Shown here: piece by piece, positions 33,126-45,300 of the stretch
Layout of the letters: each line of letters opens with the position of its first letter
How positions within the stretch are numbered: position 1 is the stretch's first letter
Origin: Symbiodinium natans
Lineage: Eukaryota; Sar; Dinophyceae; Suessiales; Symbiodiniaceae
Assembly (NCBI GenBank): GCA_905221605.1
Contig: CAJNDS010002213.1
Span: 510,136 to 574,135 of the forward strand
Length of the DNA: 64,000 bases
Direction: 5' to 3'
Position numbers and translations under genes: made by a program
The notes under the pieces: generated by a model
What the model was told of the DNA's origin: nothing
The model's database searches: none
What the model saw: only the letters and a program-made list of their open reading frames with translations

Positions 33126-33559
33126 GACCTCCGAACAAGGAAAAAACGTGCCCACCCAGACACCTAATCCAAGAACAGCAAAAGGCCCAAGTTGTGCGAG
33201 TGGCACCCGAAATCCTAAACCCTTTAAGTGTTCTCTGCCCTGCGGCCCGCGAACAGTCCTCGAGAAGCCAACAAAATACTCCCAAAACCCAACAACCCCA
33301 ACAATCCACCCTTTACAGCTCGGAAATATGGGCCCTTAACTTTAATGGTGTTTGTATACCAGATACCGAGGACATGCACCTACCTCAAGGGCCACACTCA
33401 AAGGGGCCCAGGCCCATACTCTCAACCTGAGGGACCACAGGGACCCCCACAAAATATGCCCCTAAGTCTCAAGCCCCCAAGCCCTGAACGCCTCAGTCCT
33501 AGGCCCTAAACCCTAAAACCGAAACCCTACGTCCCAAACCCTAAACGCCAAACCCGAAG

Positions 33560-34518
33560 CTCAACAAGAAGCACGCCAGAGTCCTCCGGACTTGGGCCCC
33601 GACCCCTCGCGCTTGAGCATCACCAGCGCGACATCCGGTGGCTCGGCCGAGCAGTGTGACCTGGGGGGGCCTTATAGGGTTTGATAAGGTTTTTCGTAAG
33701 GTTTTATGTACAAGGATGATAGTAAGGTTTACAGGGCTTATAGGTGTGAGGTTGTTTTGGGAAGTATAGGTCTGGAACTCTAGCGATCAGGGATTTGCGG
33801 CTGAGGGCTTGTCTTGGGGCTAAGGGCTAGGGTTTAGGGTTTAGGGTTTAGGGCTTCGGGCTTCGGGCCGAACTGCCCTGGGCCCGCACAGCGGCGTTGT
33901 GCTAAAGGCCGTGAAGATTCGCTGAGCCTGTGCAGGACAGGCTCACGGCCTGTTCTTGGAACATTTATTCGGGCTCTTAGAGTCATTAGGGTTGTGGGCT
34001 TGAGGGCGCGCGTGGTCTCATGGGTTTTCAAGATTGAACGAGCCGGTCAAACTGAAGAGTCCTAAGTCCTAAGACACCTGATAGACTCCAAGGAATGCAG
34101 AGATCTGCAGAGATACCTCTGCAATCGTCAGAGTGCAGTGGGAAATGTTTCGCCCCCGGTGATTCACTGGGCCGGGTTTCACGGGAAACGGCGGCAAGAC
34201 ATCCGAAATGACCGAATCTGAAGCTGTTGAGTCTTTGCACGGGGCTTACATGGTTTCAAAGTGATGCCTAAACCCTGATGGCTAATTCCTAAAACCCCGG
34301 CGAATGCCGAAACGACATGGTTAAACTATCGGGGTCGCCTCGGCATCATCGACAGCAGGATGACCTGCATAACCTGGCAGCCAGTCTAGGGCTTGGGGCT
34401 TAGCGTGTCCCCGTACAACACGCACAAGGGCTTCTAAGGCCCCTAAGCCTCCAGCGTCTGAACCCCAAGGCCGCTAAGGATGTTGGGCTTTTGGCGGCCT
34501 TCTTTGCACACAGCTCCC
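33560..34518 (-). CDS. Minus-strand exon cluster, unknown
   Basis: Blocks: 34518-34400 (ELCAKKAAKSPTSLAALGFR then RWRLRGLRSPCACC and TAA); about 34223-34070 (SDSVISDVLPPFPVKPGPVN, ISHCTLTIAEVSLQISAFL, then TAG); about 33990-33890 (REPVLHRLSESSRPLAQRR); 33640-33560 (acceptor ctgctcggccgag; PPDVALVMLKREGSGPKSGG then LWRASC and TGA). Three stops suggest two or three small genes in tandem. The 34223 block looks like a beta-sandwich strand pattern (inference). Confidence 0.35.
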
Positions 34519-34568
34519 TGTCCGTTTTGGGGGGGAGTTGGTCAAGGGAGTCAGACTCGGACCTGATG

Positions 34569-34686
34569 TGAAGTATGGTATATATTTCTTGTACCCCCAA
34601 AAGGACACCCGGTATCTACACTCACCAATATTAAAAAAGGAACCTTATATACACTCACCAATAACAGTAATATATACCCTGCTTCA
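34569..34686. mobile_element. Foldback element, family D
   Basis: Left TGAAGTATGGTATATATT, right AATATATACCCTGCTTCA, complementary with two mismatches. The interior GTACCCCCAAAAGGACACCC and ACCTTATATACACTCAC is nearly identical to the copy at 58262. Confidence 0.88.
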
Positions 34687-35017
34687 TGTACCCCTAAGAG
34701 GTTTCTTAATCATCTGTAAACTCCTCCTGTGCACCTGTTTTTTGCCTTCGAGAATCTTGAAAGAAGGGTCCCAAGGGTACAACCTTAGGGGGCCAAGGCA
34801 GTCCTGTCAGTTTTGATGTGTGGGAAAACTGTGCAGGACGGCAGCTTCTTCTGGAGAGTTCCTCCAAACCCTAAACCCTGACCCTCGAGCCTACAACCCT
34901 AAACCGCGTTGGGCCCCAACCCCCAACCCCCAACCCTCAACCCTCAACCCCCAACCCTCAACCCTCAATCCTAAACCCCAGCCCTAGCTAGGGAAGTTGC
35001 GTGCCTGCAGCGCCACA

Positions 35018-36670
35018 CTCACGGAAGTGTTGCAACGCGACAGCCTCAGCCCCGCGATGTAGTAAAGTTGCGCAGATCGTCGCAGTGGGTTCAGGGTTTA
35101 GGGTTTAGGATTTAGGGTTTAGGGGTTAGGGGTTAGGGGTTTAGGGTTTAGGGTTTAGGGTTTAGGGTTTAGGGTTTAGGGTTTAGAGGTTTGGAGCTGG
35201 GGGTTTAGTGTTTAGGGTTCAGGGGCTCAGCGGTTTGCGGTTTAGGATTTAGGGGTGTGGAGGCTTAGGGGGCTCGATGCTTAGACAGGGCTTGGGGGTT
35301 TAGGCTTGGGTCAAGCAGACCAGGATATTAATGTTGAACGTCAAGCAGACAAGGCATCGAGTCAGACAAGATGCAATAAAAGGAACACCCTCACCCCCCC
35401 CCCAACTCCCCAGCAACATACAACCCAAAGCCTAAACCGTAAACTCCTGAAGACAAGGAACTTACACTAGGTTACCAGAATGTAGATGCCATAGAGGTGC
35501 AAATCGCACACAAAAAACAACCATAGCAAAACAATAGCAAAAACTATGACAATGACAATAACAATAAGACAATACCAATAACAATAACAGTTTCCTCACT
35601 ATGGCCACTTTACATGTTCGCCTAAAGCCCTCAACCTATCCTTAACCCTGAGACGCTCCTAAACCCAAAGCGCAGCACCCCGAATCTCAGGCACTCAAAT
35701 TTGAGCAGCCGGCCGTGCAGTGCCTCCGTCCGCGCAGGTGGTCGCGCATCCTCAACCTCGAGCGCTTCGAGCGGAACTAGGGTTAAGGACTTCAGGTCTA
35801 AAACCCCTCACCTCCCCCCATCCTGCTTGAATACCAAAACATCCCCCCAGTATCGACTATCGACGACAATGCCCTCTGGAAGACGCTGGGCAGAGACATG
35901 GCGGGTTTCCCAAAGTAGGGGTATCCTTTGTTGGGGGGTTCCGATAATTTGGGTATGAAAAAATTTGGGGTGTATGTCATATAGGGGTATCCGGGTATCC
36001 GGATTTTCGGGAACCACACTGTGCACCGACAAGCGCAGGGGAGAGACTGAGGGCATGGAAGGGAATTTCATTGCAAGCTCTACGTATTGCCTACCATGTT
36101 GGGGGCTGTGCCCTATATTTGGGGGGTTAGGGTTGGTAGGGAATTTAGGGTTTAGGTTTTATCCCCAAACCCAATCAAATAGCCCAAAGCCAAAAAACAC
36201 CAAAAACCCTAAACGGTTTACAAAGGGGCCCCAACGGCGTGGCGAACGCGGCGCCACAGACGACGCATCGGCGGAGGCCGTCCCGCAGGGGGGCGGAAGG
36301 AGCCTTGGGCAGTTGGGTTGAGGATTAGGGTTTGGGGTTTAGGGTTTAGGGCTTAGGGTTTGGGGTTCAGTGTTTGGGCTAGGGATTTAGGGTTTAGGGT
36401 TTGTAGGGGGCAGAGGACACCATCGCGCAAAGCTCACGAGGACGTCAGGTATTGAGTACAAAACGTACCCCAAAAACATCGAGGTTGAGACAACTCGAAC
36501 CCTAAACCCCAAATCCTGCACCCTAAACCCTAAACCCCAAACCCTGCACCCTAAACCCTAAACCCTAAACCCCAAATCCTACACCCTAAACCCGAATCCC
36601 TTAGAGAGGTTGTTGTGCTTGCCGGGTGTTGAAGAACCACGAGTCGGCAACCTTAAAAGGACCCAAGGGA
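35018..36670 (-). CDS. Minus-strand exon cluster, one with a CxxC motif
   Basis: Exons: about 36660-36605 (strong acceptor gggtccttttaag; VADSWFFNTRQAQ, GC donor GCAAGC possible); about 36500-36425 (STSMFLGYVLYSIPDVL, hydrophobic, donor GTGAGC); 36282-36195 (PLRDGLRRCVVCGAAFATPL then GPLCKPF, a CxxC ... C zinc-knuckle-like pattern); 35775-35660 (PLEALEVEDARPPARTEALH then GRLLKFECLRFG); about 35085-35020 (ATICATLLHRGAEAVALQHF, donor GTGAGTG). Links between them were not phased. The zinc-binding idea rests on cysteine spacing only. Confidence 0.35.
35908..36018. mobile_element. Possible foldback element, family K (single copy)
   Basis: GGTTTCCCAAAGTAGGGGTA on the left is loosely complementary to TACCCGGATACCCGG... 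/GGGAACC on the right (TATCCGGATTTTCGGGAACC). Low repeat content and foldback shape; no second copy found. Confidence 0.4.
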
Positions 36671-36889
36671 AGGCAGTGTGTGGCTTAGGGCATCCCAAAA
36701 CCCTAAACCCTAAACCCTAAACCCTAAACCCTAAACCCTAAACCCTAAACCCTGCATAGGATGCAGGAGATCAGTCTTCGAGATATTACAGAAGTTTTGG
36801 AAGTTTGGTGTTCGGGTTTAGAGCTTCCTAAACCCCAAACCCCAAACCCCAAACCCTAAACCCTAAACCCCGGACGAAGTTGAGTGTTT

Positions 36890-37595
36890 GGATTTGGAGA
36901 CTGGGGTGCGAACCACCTTCTGCAGCGCCCGGACGGCGTTCCTGGGCAGAGCCGGGTGGCAGGGTGGGCCGACATGACGTTGCGGTTCAGGGTTCAGGGT
37001 TCAGGGTTCAGGGTTCAGGGTTCAGGGTTCAGGGTTCAGGGTTCAGGGTTCAGGGTTCAGGGTTCAGGGTTCAGGGTTTAGGGTTTAGGGTTTCGGTTTA
37101 GGGTTTAGGGTTTGGGGTTTGGGGTTTGGGGTTTGGGGTTTGGGGCTCGGGGTTCGGGGTTCGGGGTTTGGGGTTTAGGGTTTAGAGTTAGGGTTTTGGG
37201 TTTTGGGCCTGGATGTCGAGACGGCTGTCTTTTGTCTGGGTCTCTAGTTGCAACTGGCCTAGGGTCTGGGCTTCACCCTCAACCCTCAACCCTCAACCCT
37301 CAACCCTAAACCCTAAACCCTAAACCCTAAACCCTAATCAAAAGGCTTGACGGTCCCTCTGGGCATGCCGCAGCCTAAACCCGCGGTTATGGCGTTCGGG
37401 CGTGTGGGAGGGCTGCGGGTTGAAGGTTTAGGGTTCAGGTTTTGGGGTTTAGGGTTTAGAGTTTAGGGTTCAGGGCTAGGGTTTAGGGTTTAGGGTTTAG
37501 GGATTCTTAATGTTTCGGGTTTTGCGCTTCAGGCTAGAATTGCTGCCGGGCTTCTCCAACGCGACCGTGGGCACGCCGGTGGCTTCCAGAGGTCT
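36890..37595 (-). CDS. Exons of an unknown gene
   Basis: Block 37594-37530 reads PLEATGVPTVALEKPGSNSS then LKRKTRN. Block 36931-36880 after a long pyrimidine acceptor (cacccggctctgcccag) reads NAVRALQKVVRTPVSKSKH. Both are short, basic and bounded by heptamer arrays. Not linked by phase. Confidence 0.3.
36986..37160. repeat. GGGTTCA array, then TTTGGGG array
   Basis: Thirteen copies of AGGGTTC (T-to-C variant), a few canonical units, then GGGGTTT and GGGGTTC units. It creates the false repetitive peptide frames here (Gly-Phe-Arg-Val-Gln-Gly-Ser). Confidence 0.95.
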
Positions 37596-38227
37596 GGGCC
37601 GATACGTCTCTTTAATTGCTTGAGTTTTAGGGCTTAGGGTTTAGGATTTAGGGTTTAGGGTTTGGGGTTTAGGCGTCCATACCCGAAACCCGAAGCCCGA
37701 AACCCGAACCCTAAACTTTGAGCACTAGAGGCCCTAAATAGAGCCGGGATCCTTCACAGGGTTGGCAGGTGGAGGACCTTAGAGCGGCATGCCTCAAACA
37801 AAAAACATTCTGAGAATCTAAGTCGCGAAGCCAACAGCGCTTCCCTAAACCCTAACTCCCCTTTAGGGACTTTAGGGTTTAGGGTCGAGGGTTCCCACTA
37901 GGGAATGATGACCCCCCGTCCCCAATCTTCGCTTCAAGCACTGCTGGCCGCTTGAGGTTCGTGTGGCTATGGGGTTTAGGGTTTAAGGTTTAGGGTATAG
38001 GGTTTAGGGTTTAGGGTTTAGGGTTTAGGGTTCGACTTCAACCTCGGCCAGCCATCTACAACTTCAAGCTCCCTACAGTGATCCCCAAACTCTGAACCCT
38101 TTTCTAAACCCCCAGACGGAAACCTTACATACCCTTTACCCGTGCAACCCTACCGGTACAACCCTAAACCCCAAACCCTAGACTAAACCCTAAACCGTAA
38201 ACCCTAAGCTCTAAACCCTGAACCCTA

Positions 38228-38621
38228 AACTGAGTGAGCCCAAGGCCGTCGAGCAGAGCGAACGCGCCGAAGTCCGGCAGGCGAGGCAGCCCGCAGCTGC
38301 GCACGGTGGGCCCGGCAGGTCGCTGGCGAGAAACCCGTCAGGTCGCCCTAGAATAAGATACCCCAAAAACCTTCGGGTAAAACATGGCAACCTCTTTTTG
38401 CGAGGTCTCCCAGGGCCCCTCCCACCTCCGGCCGTGGTCGACCAGAGGCCTCGGGTTGCCTGGGAGGCCCCTGCCTGGGAGGCCCCTGCCTCAGCAAGTT
38501 TTCCGAATCCCCACCCAGGACAGGCAGCCAACAGTCCCAAACCTTTGACTGTTTGGCCCTCCCAGAAGCCCTCGAATGATGACATCATCCCTTGCAACGC
38601 CAAGGGGCTGCGAACTTCAAG
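38228..38621 (+). CDS. Plus-strand exon of about 130 codons, unknown
   Basis: Open plus-strand block ending at a consensus donor (CTTCAAG|GTAATTG). It includes SERAEVRQARQPAAAHGG, PRIRYPKNLRVKHGNLFLRG and a Pro-rich duplication (two copies of WEAPA). The next plus-strand candidate is 38767-38817 (VGARAWVLSAPARPLIE, acceptor gggcttatgcag). The minus strand is open too over part of it, so strand is probable rather than certain. No family. Confidence 0.4.
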
Positions 38622-38940
38622 GTAATTGATCTGCATCGATGCCGAGCTTCTAAACCCAACCATTAGAAAAGAAAGAAATAACAAAAGCACGATCAGAGTT
38701 CAAAAGAACCCTAAACCCGTAGAGGTTAAGGCGAGGGTGGAGCGCCAGCGGGGGTGGGCTTATGCAGGTCGGGGCGCGTGCTTGGGTGCTTTCAGCACCA
38801 GCGCGCCCACTCATTGAGAAACCTCAAACCCTAAACCCTAAACCCTAAACCCTAAACCCGCGGGGTCTTGAGGCCGCCGCTCGGGCAAAAACAGTGTGCG
38901 CCGCAAGGCCTCCACCATGGGTTCCAACCTCGAGCTTGTT

Positions 38941-39068
38941 TGGGTTTAGGGTTTAGGGTTTAGGGTTTAGGGTTTAGGGTTTAGGGTTTAGGGTTTAGGG
39001 TTTAGGGTTTAGGGTTTAGGGTTTAGGGTTTAGGGTTTAGGGTTTAGGGCTTAGGGTTTAGGGTTTAA
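38941..39068. repeat. TTTAGGG telomere-type array
   Basis: About 17 nearly perfect G-rich heptamers, internal. Confidence 0.97.
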
Positions 39069-39307
39069 AGTTTAAAATTTAACTTAAGGCCTTGGGGTGT
39101 TGAAGCTTTAGGGTGTCGTGGGCTGAGGTCTTGTTGTATAGGGCCTCAAAAGTTTTTGGGGCTTAGGGTTGAGGGTTTTGCGGGCTACGGATTTCACAGT
39201 GTCTGAGCTTTGGGCTGAAAAGGCTTCTTCCTGGACCCCACAGCAAAGACACACAGCCCACCTATTTATGCCCGGCACCCTAAACGCGAGCCTCTAAACC
39301 CCAAACC

Positions 39308-42300
39308 CTACACCCTTAGCCCCTTTAGGGAAGTTTCGGGGTTCGGAGTCCTTGCAGCCAAGCCGTGAATCCTTGAGGCCTTTGACTCAGGGGCCTGAGA
39401 TGTACAAATGGCGTGACATGGGACTGGTAAACCCTAAACCCTAAACCCTAAACCCTAAACCCTAAACCCTAAACCCTAAACCAAAAAAAAAATCCTAAAC
39501 CCTAATCGGCTCTTAACCCTGCTTTCTCTTGAGGAGGAGGGCGGGGAGGGGGGCCCTCCAGCTCGCGCGCCTTTTTCCTCGAGCCTCTTGGCGCCAAGGG
39601 CATTGCAGGTGGCTTTCGCTGGAGCGACGCTCGGAACTCTAAATTAGAGGTTGAGATGTTTTGGAGCTTTGGGGTTTAGGATGTCGGGTTTAATTAGCAT
39701 GTAGGTGAGTTTAGGGTTTAGGGTTTAGGGTTAGGGTTTAGGGTTTAGGGTTTAGGGTTTAGGGTTTAGGGTTTAGGGTTTAGGGTTTAGGGTTTAGGGT
39801 TTAGGGTTTCTGGTTTAGGGTTTAGGGTTTAGGGTTTAGGGTTTAGGGTTTAGGGTTTAGGGTTTAGGGTTTAGGGTTTAGGGTTTAGGGTTTAGGGTTT
39901 AGGGTTTAGGGTTTAGGGTTTAGGGTTGAGCCTTGACCAGGTGTGCTCAGACTCCGGCCGTTGCGTTTGTAGGGCTTCGGGCATGGCAAGCGCTACAGGG
40001 TTCGGGCCTCAGGGATGAGGAGGGTTTAGGGTTTAGGGTTTAGGGTTTAGGGTTTAGGGTTTAGGGTTTAGGGTTTAGGGTTTAGGGCCGCAGGTTTTGG
40101 AGGCTTTTCATGTTGATGCCAGTGTTGCCATTAGAAGCCCAGGCTCACACTGTCCACTAGCCTCAGAGCTCACCGGAGCGGCCTGGTGCGAGCCGATTCC
40201 TCTCATCGGCGGCCGTTTTTCCTCAGCTTCTCCCAAGCGGATCCCGCAGTGCACTTGGAGGTTCAGGTGTATTTTAAAAGTAGGGCTACAAGTATGGTAG
40301 CTAGAGCATGACCCTCAGGGTTTGGAGCCTTGTGCTGTTCGAGGCGCAACTTGGGGGTTCGTGGGTACGCAGATGTCGGGTTTAGGGTTTAGGGTTTAGG
40401 GTTACAAGTATGGTAACTAGTTGAGGGGTTTGGGGCTGCTTCGTGCGCCCCGGTCTCGGCGGAGGTACTCGCTCTTTGGGATGGTCTGCGTGACTGTCCA
40501 GCGACCTGGCTCAGGGCTCAGGGCTTGCAGCGCTTGGGGTCTGGGGGGTTTGGGGTTTGGGGTTTAGGGTTTAGGGTTTGGGGTTTAGGGTTTGGGGTTT
40601 CGGGTTTATTCAGGATTTAGGGTTTAGGGTTTAGGGTCTAGGGTTTTTTGTTGAGTTTCGATTCCTTGAAGATTCGGGCGCTCCTGTGGGCCATAGCCCA
40701 GCCGGCACCCTAGACCCGAGACCCGAGGCTAAGGCTTAGGGTGTAGAGCTTAGGCCTCAGGGCCTTTAGGGCTTAGGGCTTAGGGCTTAGGGCTTAGGGC
40801 TTAGGGCTTAGGGCTTAGGGCTTAGGGCTTAGGGCTTAGGGCTTAGGGCTTAGGGCTAAGGGCTTAGGGCTTAGGGCTTAGGGCTGAGGGCTTAGGGCTT
40901 AGGGCTTAGGTCAGGTGAACCCTTGCCAAACTTATTAGTGGGTAAGGGGGTCGGAATAAGGAAGATTTTCCGAGAGCTGAACCCCCCCAAACTTACCATT
41001 ACTTGGTGGGGAGTTCTCGGTTTCTAGGGCGAAGTTTCGAAGACTTGGGTGCCTGGCTGCAGGAAACCACTCTTCAAACAAACTCACGGGACCCTGGGCT
41101 AAACCCTCAAACCCTAGAATCACTAGCTAAACCCCCACCTGAACCCTGAAAAGGGTTTAGGGTTTCGGGTTTCCTGGGCTTGGGCTTTTTCAGGGTTTTA
41201 GGGTTCGGGTAGAAACCCCAAAGTGCAGGGTTTCTAAGCCCTTAATTGGGTTAGGGTTTAGGATTTAGGGTTTAGGGCAAGTTTAGGGTTTAGGGCTTTC
41301 GGGTTTCCAGAGTTCGGCGCTGTTTTCAGCGTTTAGGAGTCAGAGACAATGGAAAATTCCCCTGAAAACCTTGAACCATACAACCAACACCCACAACCCA
41401 AAACCCGAACCCTAAACCCTAGCCCTAAACCCTAAACCCTAAACCTAACCACTCCCCTCCCCACTTTGAAAAGCCCCGAGCCTGGGATCAAGCTGCCTTT
41501 GCATTTCATCTCATGCCCGGGCGGGGCATGGGGATGGCAAATCACGTCCTTCTCCCAATCCATCTCGTGGTCCACATTCCTAGGCTAGACCCAAGGGTAA
41601 CCCCTAAACCCTAAACCCTAAACCCTAAACCCTAGGAATAGACAGGGTGCGCTTCTTGGATTTAAGGGGCTCGTGTAAGGGTTTTAAGCGCTTTGAAGGT
41701 TCAAAAGGGTAAGCCCCGAACCCCGAACCAAGGGCTGAAAAGCGCTTCAAGGGTTTTCAAGGGGTTTGAGGTTTGAGGTTTGAGGTTTGAGGTTTAGGGT
41801 TTAGGGTTTAGGGTTTAGGGTTTCGGGTTAAAGGTCCCTGGTCGGCCCCGAAAACATGCCCAGGCATCGCTTCGGACGCTGGGGTTTAGGGTTTAGGGTT
41901 TAGGGTTTAGGGTTTAGGGGTGTAGGGGACCTCCTTGGGGTTCAGGGTTTAGATGTTCTTGAAACGGTACAACTAGGGTAAAAAGCGTAATATCTATAGC
42001 TACAACCTGATTCATTTAGGGCGTGTTGGAACTCTACGTGAAGTTCCAGGTAGCTATAGAATGCTTAGGATTTAGGGTTTTAGCGAATGCTAGGGGCTGC
42101 ACCTTCTACGCGAGCTGATGCCGAGGCTCTCTAAGTACCACTTGAGGTCCTTGCAGTCTAGTTCTTCCTTGAGCTTGTTGTAGTTCGCCTTGACCGGCTC
42201 CATGTCGGTCAGCTTCATGGCAACCTGGGATGAAAAGAGCTTTAGGCTTCAGAAACCCTAAACCCTAGATCCTAAACCCAACCTCTGGGGTTTCGGGTCC

Positions 42301-45300
42301 CTCAACCCTAAACCCCGAAGCCTAACCCTAAACCCCAAGCTTCACATATAGTCAGTTGAGGCTTTTCGGTAGAGCTTGGGTTTAGGGTTTAGGGTTTAGG
42401 GCTTAGGGCTTAGGGTTTAGGGTTTAGGGTTTAGGGTTTAGGGTTTAGGGCTTAGGGTTTAGGGCTTAGGGAAAGGCATGGCCCAGCCGCGGCTTCGGGC
42501 TTCATCTTGTAGAAGTAGTCCAGGTGGTCCTAGAGCCCGAAAGCTTGAGGGCCCTAAACCCTTAACCCTAAACCCTAAACCTTAAACCCTGAATTAAGAC
42601 CCTAAGCCGTAAACCCCTAGCCCCCGAAGCCGAGACCCTAAGCCCCTAAACCCTTGCCCGAACACCCTAAACCCCTAGACGGTTTGGGGCTTCAGGGTTG
42701 TAGCCTAAACCCTAAACCCTAAACCCCTAAATCCCTAAACCCCTAAACCGTACACCCGAAACTGCAGGGGCTAGTTCTGGGAACTGGCCTTTCAGGGTGG
42801 AGGTGCCAGACGATCAACAACCCTCAAGTCCCACAATCCCTACGCTTCTTCGGTGCAGGGTTTAGGGTTTAGGGCTTAGGGCTTAGCGTTTAGGGTTTAG
42901 GATTTAGGGTTAAGCATCCTAAACCCTTAACATTCAAGACCCTGCAACTTGAGTTTTTTCATAAAAGTTACAAGAGAGACTCCCCGAAACTTTCGCCCGA
43001 AACTCCTCGAAACTATCCCCGGACCTGAACCCTTCATGATTTCAAGAACCCCCCCCCCCCCCCCTCTTGGAGTTCCTGTGCCCACAGCTCCGCCAGGCGC
43101 TTGTAGTTGTAGACCACCGTGTTGACGTCCACGTCATAGGGTCTGCTTTGGGGCTTAGGGTTTAGGGTTTAGGGTTTAGGGTTCAGGGTTTAGGGTTTAG
43201 GGTTTAGGGCTTAGGGCTTGGGGCTTATAAGGGCTCCGTAGAAGCTCTGGCTGTGTTCGTGGAGGGTTAGGGAGCGGGGGCGTTAGGGGTTTGGGGTTTG
43301 GGGTTTGGGGTTCAGGGTTTAGGGTTTAGGGTTTCGGGTTTAGGGTTTAGGGTTTAGGGTTTAGGGTTTCGGGTTTAGGGTTTAGGGTTGGCAGTGGCAG
43401 GGGCCAAAGATTCAAGTTCGGCAAGGGGCGGCGCTCAGAGTTTGGGAGCCCTACTACACTTTGGGGTTTAGGGGCTAGGGGCTTGCGGGTTTAGGGTTTC
43501 GGTTTCGGGGGTTAGGAGTTTACGGTTTAGGGTCTTAGTTTAGGGTTGAGGGTTTAGGGTTTAGGGGTTCGGGGCTTGGGGGTTTAGGGTTTGGGGTCTT
43601 CCTTGGAGCCTCATGGCAGTTGCTGGTGGGGTTATGAGGGTGGCAAGTAGAGTTCTAAGATATAACCTTACTTAGTGCCCCAAAAAAGCACATAAGCAAA
43701 ACTTAGGATAGGGCTATCCCATATAAACCCCCTTATAATGAAGCCCAATAAGGTAGGGATATCCCTATAGAATGCTTATGCCTGTGTCCTTTTTGGGTCC
43801 CTAAAGAGTTGGGGCACTTACGCAACTCTACCTCTAACGATCACTCACTACCACCCAAAAGGCCCATCCCATTGGATGACCTCCAACGGTTTCTCAAAGA
43901 AGCCCTCAAGCCTAAAGCCTAAAGCCTAAACCCTCAACCCTCAACCCTCAACCCTCAACCCCCCCCCCCCCCTGCGGAAGAGCCTGTGGCTAGGATCCCG
44001 GAAAAGGTGGCCCACTCCTGGGCACTGGAGGCAAAACCCTAAACCCTATCCCCCAAACCCCAAACCCTAAACCCTAAACCCCAAACCCTAAACCCTAAAC
44101 CCTAAACCCCAAACCCTGAACCCTAAACCCAAACCCTAAACCCCAAACCCTAGGGGGGGGTGGGGGGGGGGGGGGGGGCCGCGCGCCCACCTTCTGAGCC
44201 ATAAACTCGACTCTCGGCTCGGGCGTTTGGAGCTTGGAGGCTGCGGAGTTGCTCTTGGGGTTTAGGGGGTTTAGGGTTTAGGGTTTAGGGTTCAGGGTAG
44301 GGTTTTAGGGTTTAGGGTTTAGGGTTTAGGCTTTGGGCTTTGGGCTTAGGGCTTCGGGGTTTAGGGCAATAGCAGACAAGGACCTGAAGTATGCTGGCAC
44401 TTTCATTTTCTGGCCCCAGGCTTACCAACAACACCTCGCTGGTTGCTTGGCTGTGAATGCTTGCCGGGTCCCTGACTACAGCAAGCTGGGAGTCAAGAAA
44501 GTTCACAAGGGGACCTAATCAACAAAAAAGGGAAAATGCTGAAGAAAGATCATATAGGGAACCTAACCCAACAAGAAGGGGAATAATGGCCCACTCCGGG
44601 TCCGAGACAAAAAAGAAAACTGATGCCCCAGGACAGGCTTCGGAGCACGGCACGATCTCAATGCGGCCGCCACAGCGCCACACCTCTGCAGAATTCGGCC
44701 CGGCTTAGAAGGCATGACCAAGGAGCATCTAAACCAGGACCGTGCTAGGGTAGTTGCGCTATCCCTGTATGTGAGCCCTAAGAGGCCTAAACCTCTCTCG
44801 GGGCCCCATAGTTACTTCACACTATCACACCACTATTTGCGGGGAATTAGGGTTCAGGGTAATCCTATTGTCATACTCTTACTGGAGCAGAACTGCAGTC
44901 CCTACAACAGGAAACCCCCCCCCCCCCCCCCCCCCCAACAAAAAAGAAAACTAGGGCCAAACCTTCCTTTATAAGATATGGCCCCAAAGCCCCCAAATCT
45001 CAAAGCCCCTAAAGCCCCCCTGAAGGCCCTCAACCCTCCTAAACCCCCCTATAAACCCTAAACCCTAAACCCTAAACCTTAATCAAACACCCCTACACCC
45101 CCCAAAAGCCCCTAAACCTCAAGTTCCCAACCCGCCTTCATCGTCAGCTCCATGTGGTCGCCTGTCAATGTCCCACTAAGCCCAATCTCCGAAAACCCCC
45201 TCGGGGTCGCTCATTTTGGGGCCCTGTTGCGCTGGAAAGGGTTCAGGGTTTAGGGTTTGGGGTTTGGGGTTTAGGGTTTAGGGTCTAGGTTTAGGGTACC

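Noticed and set aside
36880-37309. Repetitive Gly-Phe-Arg-Val-Gln-Gly-Ser frames
   Set aside because: Translation of GGGTTCA and GGGGTTT heptamer arrays.
38398-38690. Minus-strand 159-aa frame opposite the plus exon at 38228
   Set aside because: It lacks paired splice sites and ends in heptamer. The plus strand has a consensus GTAATT donor, so I prefer plus, though not with certainty.
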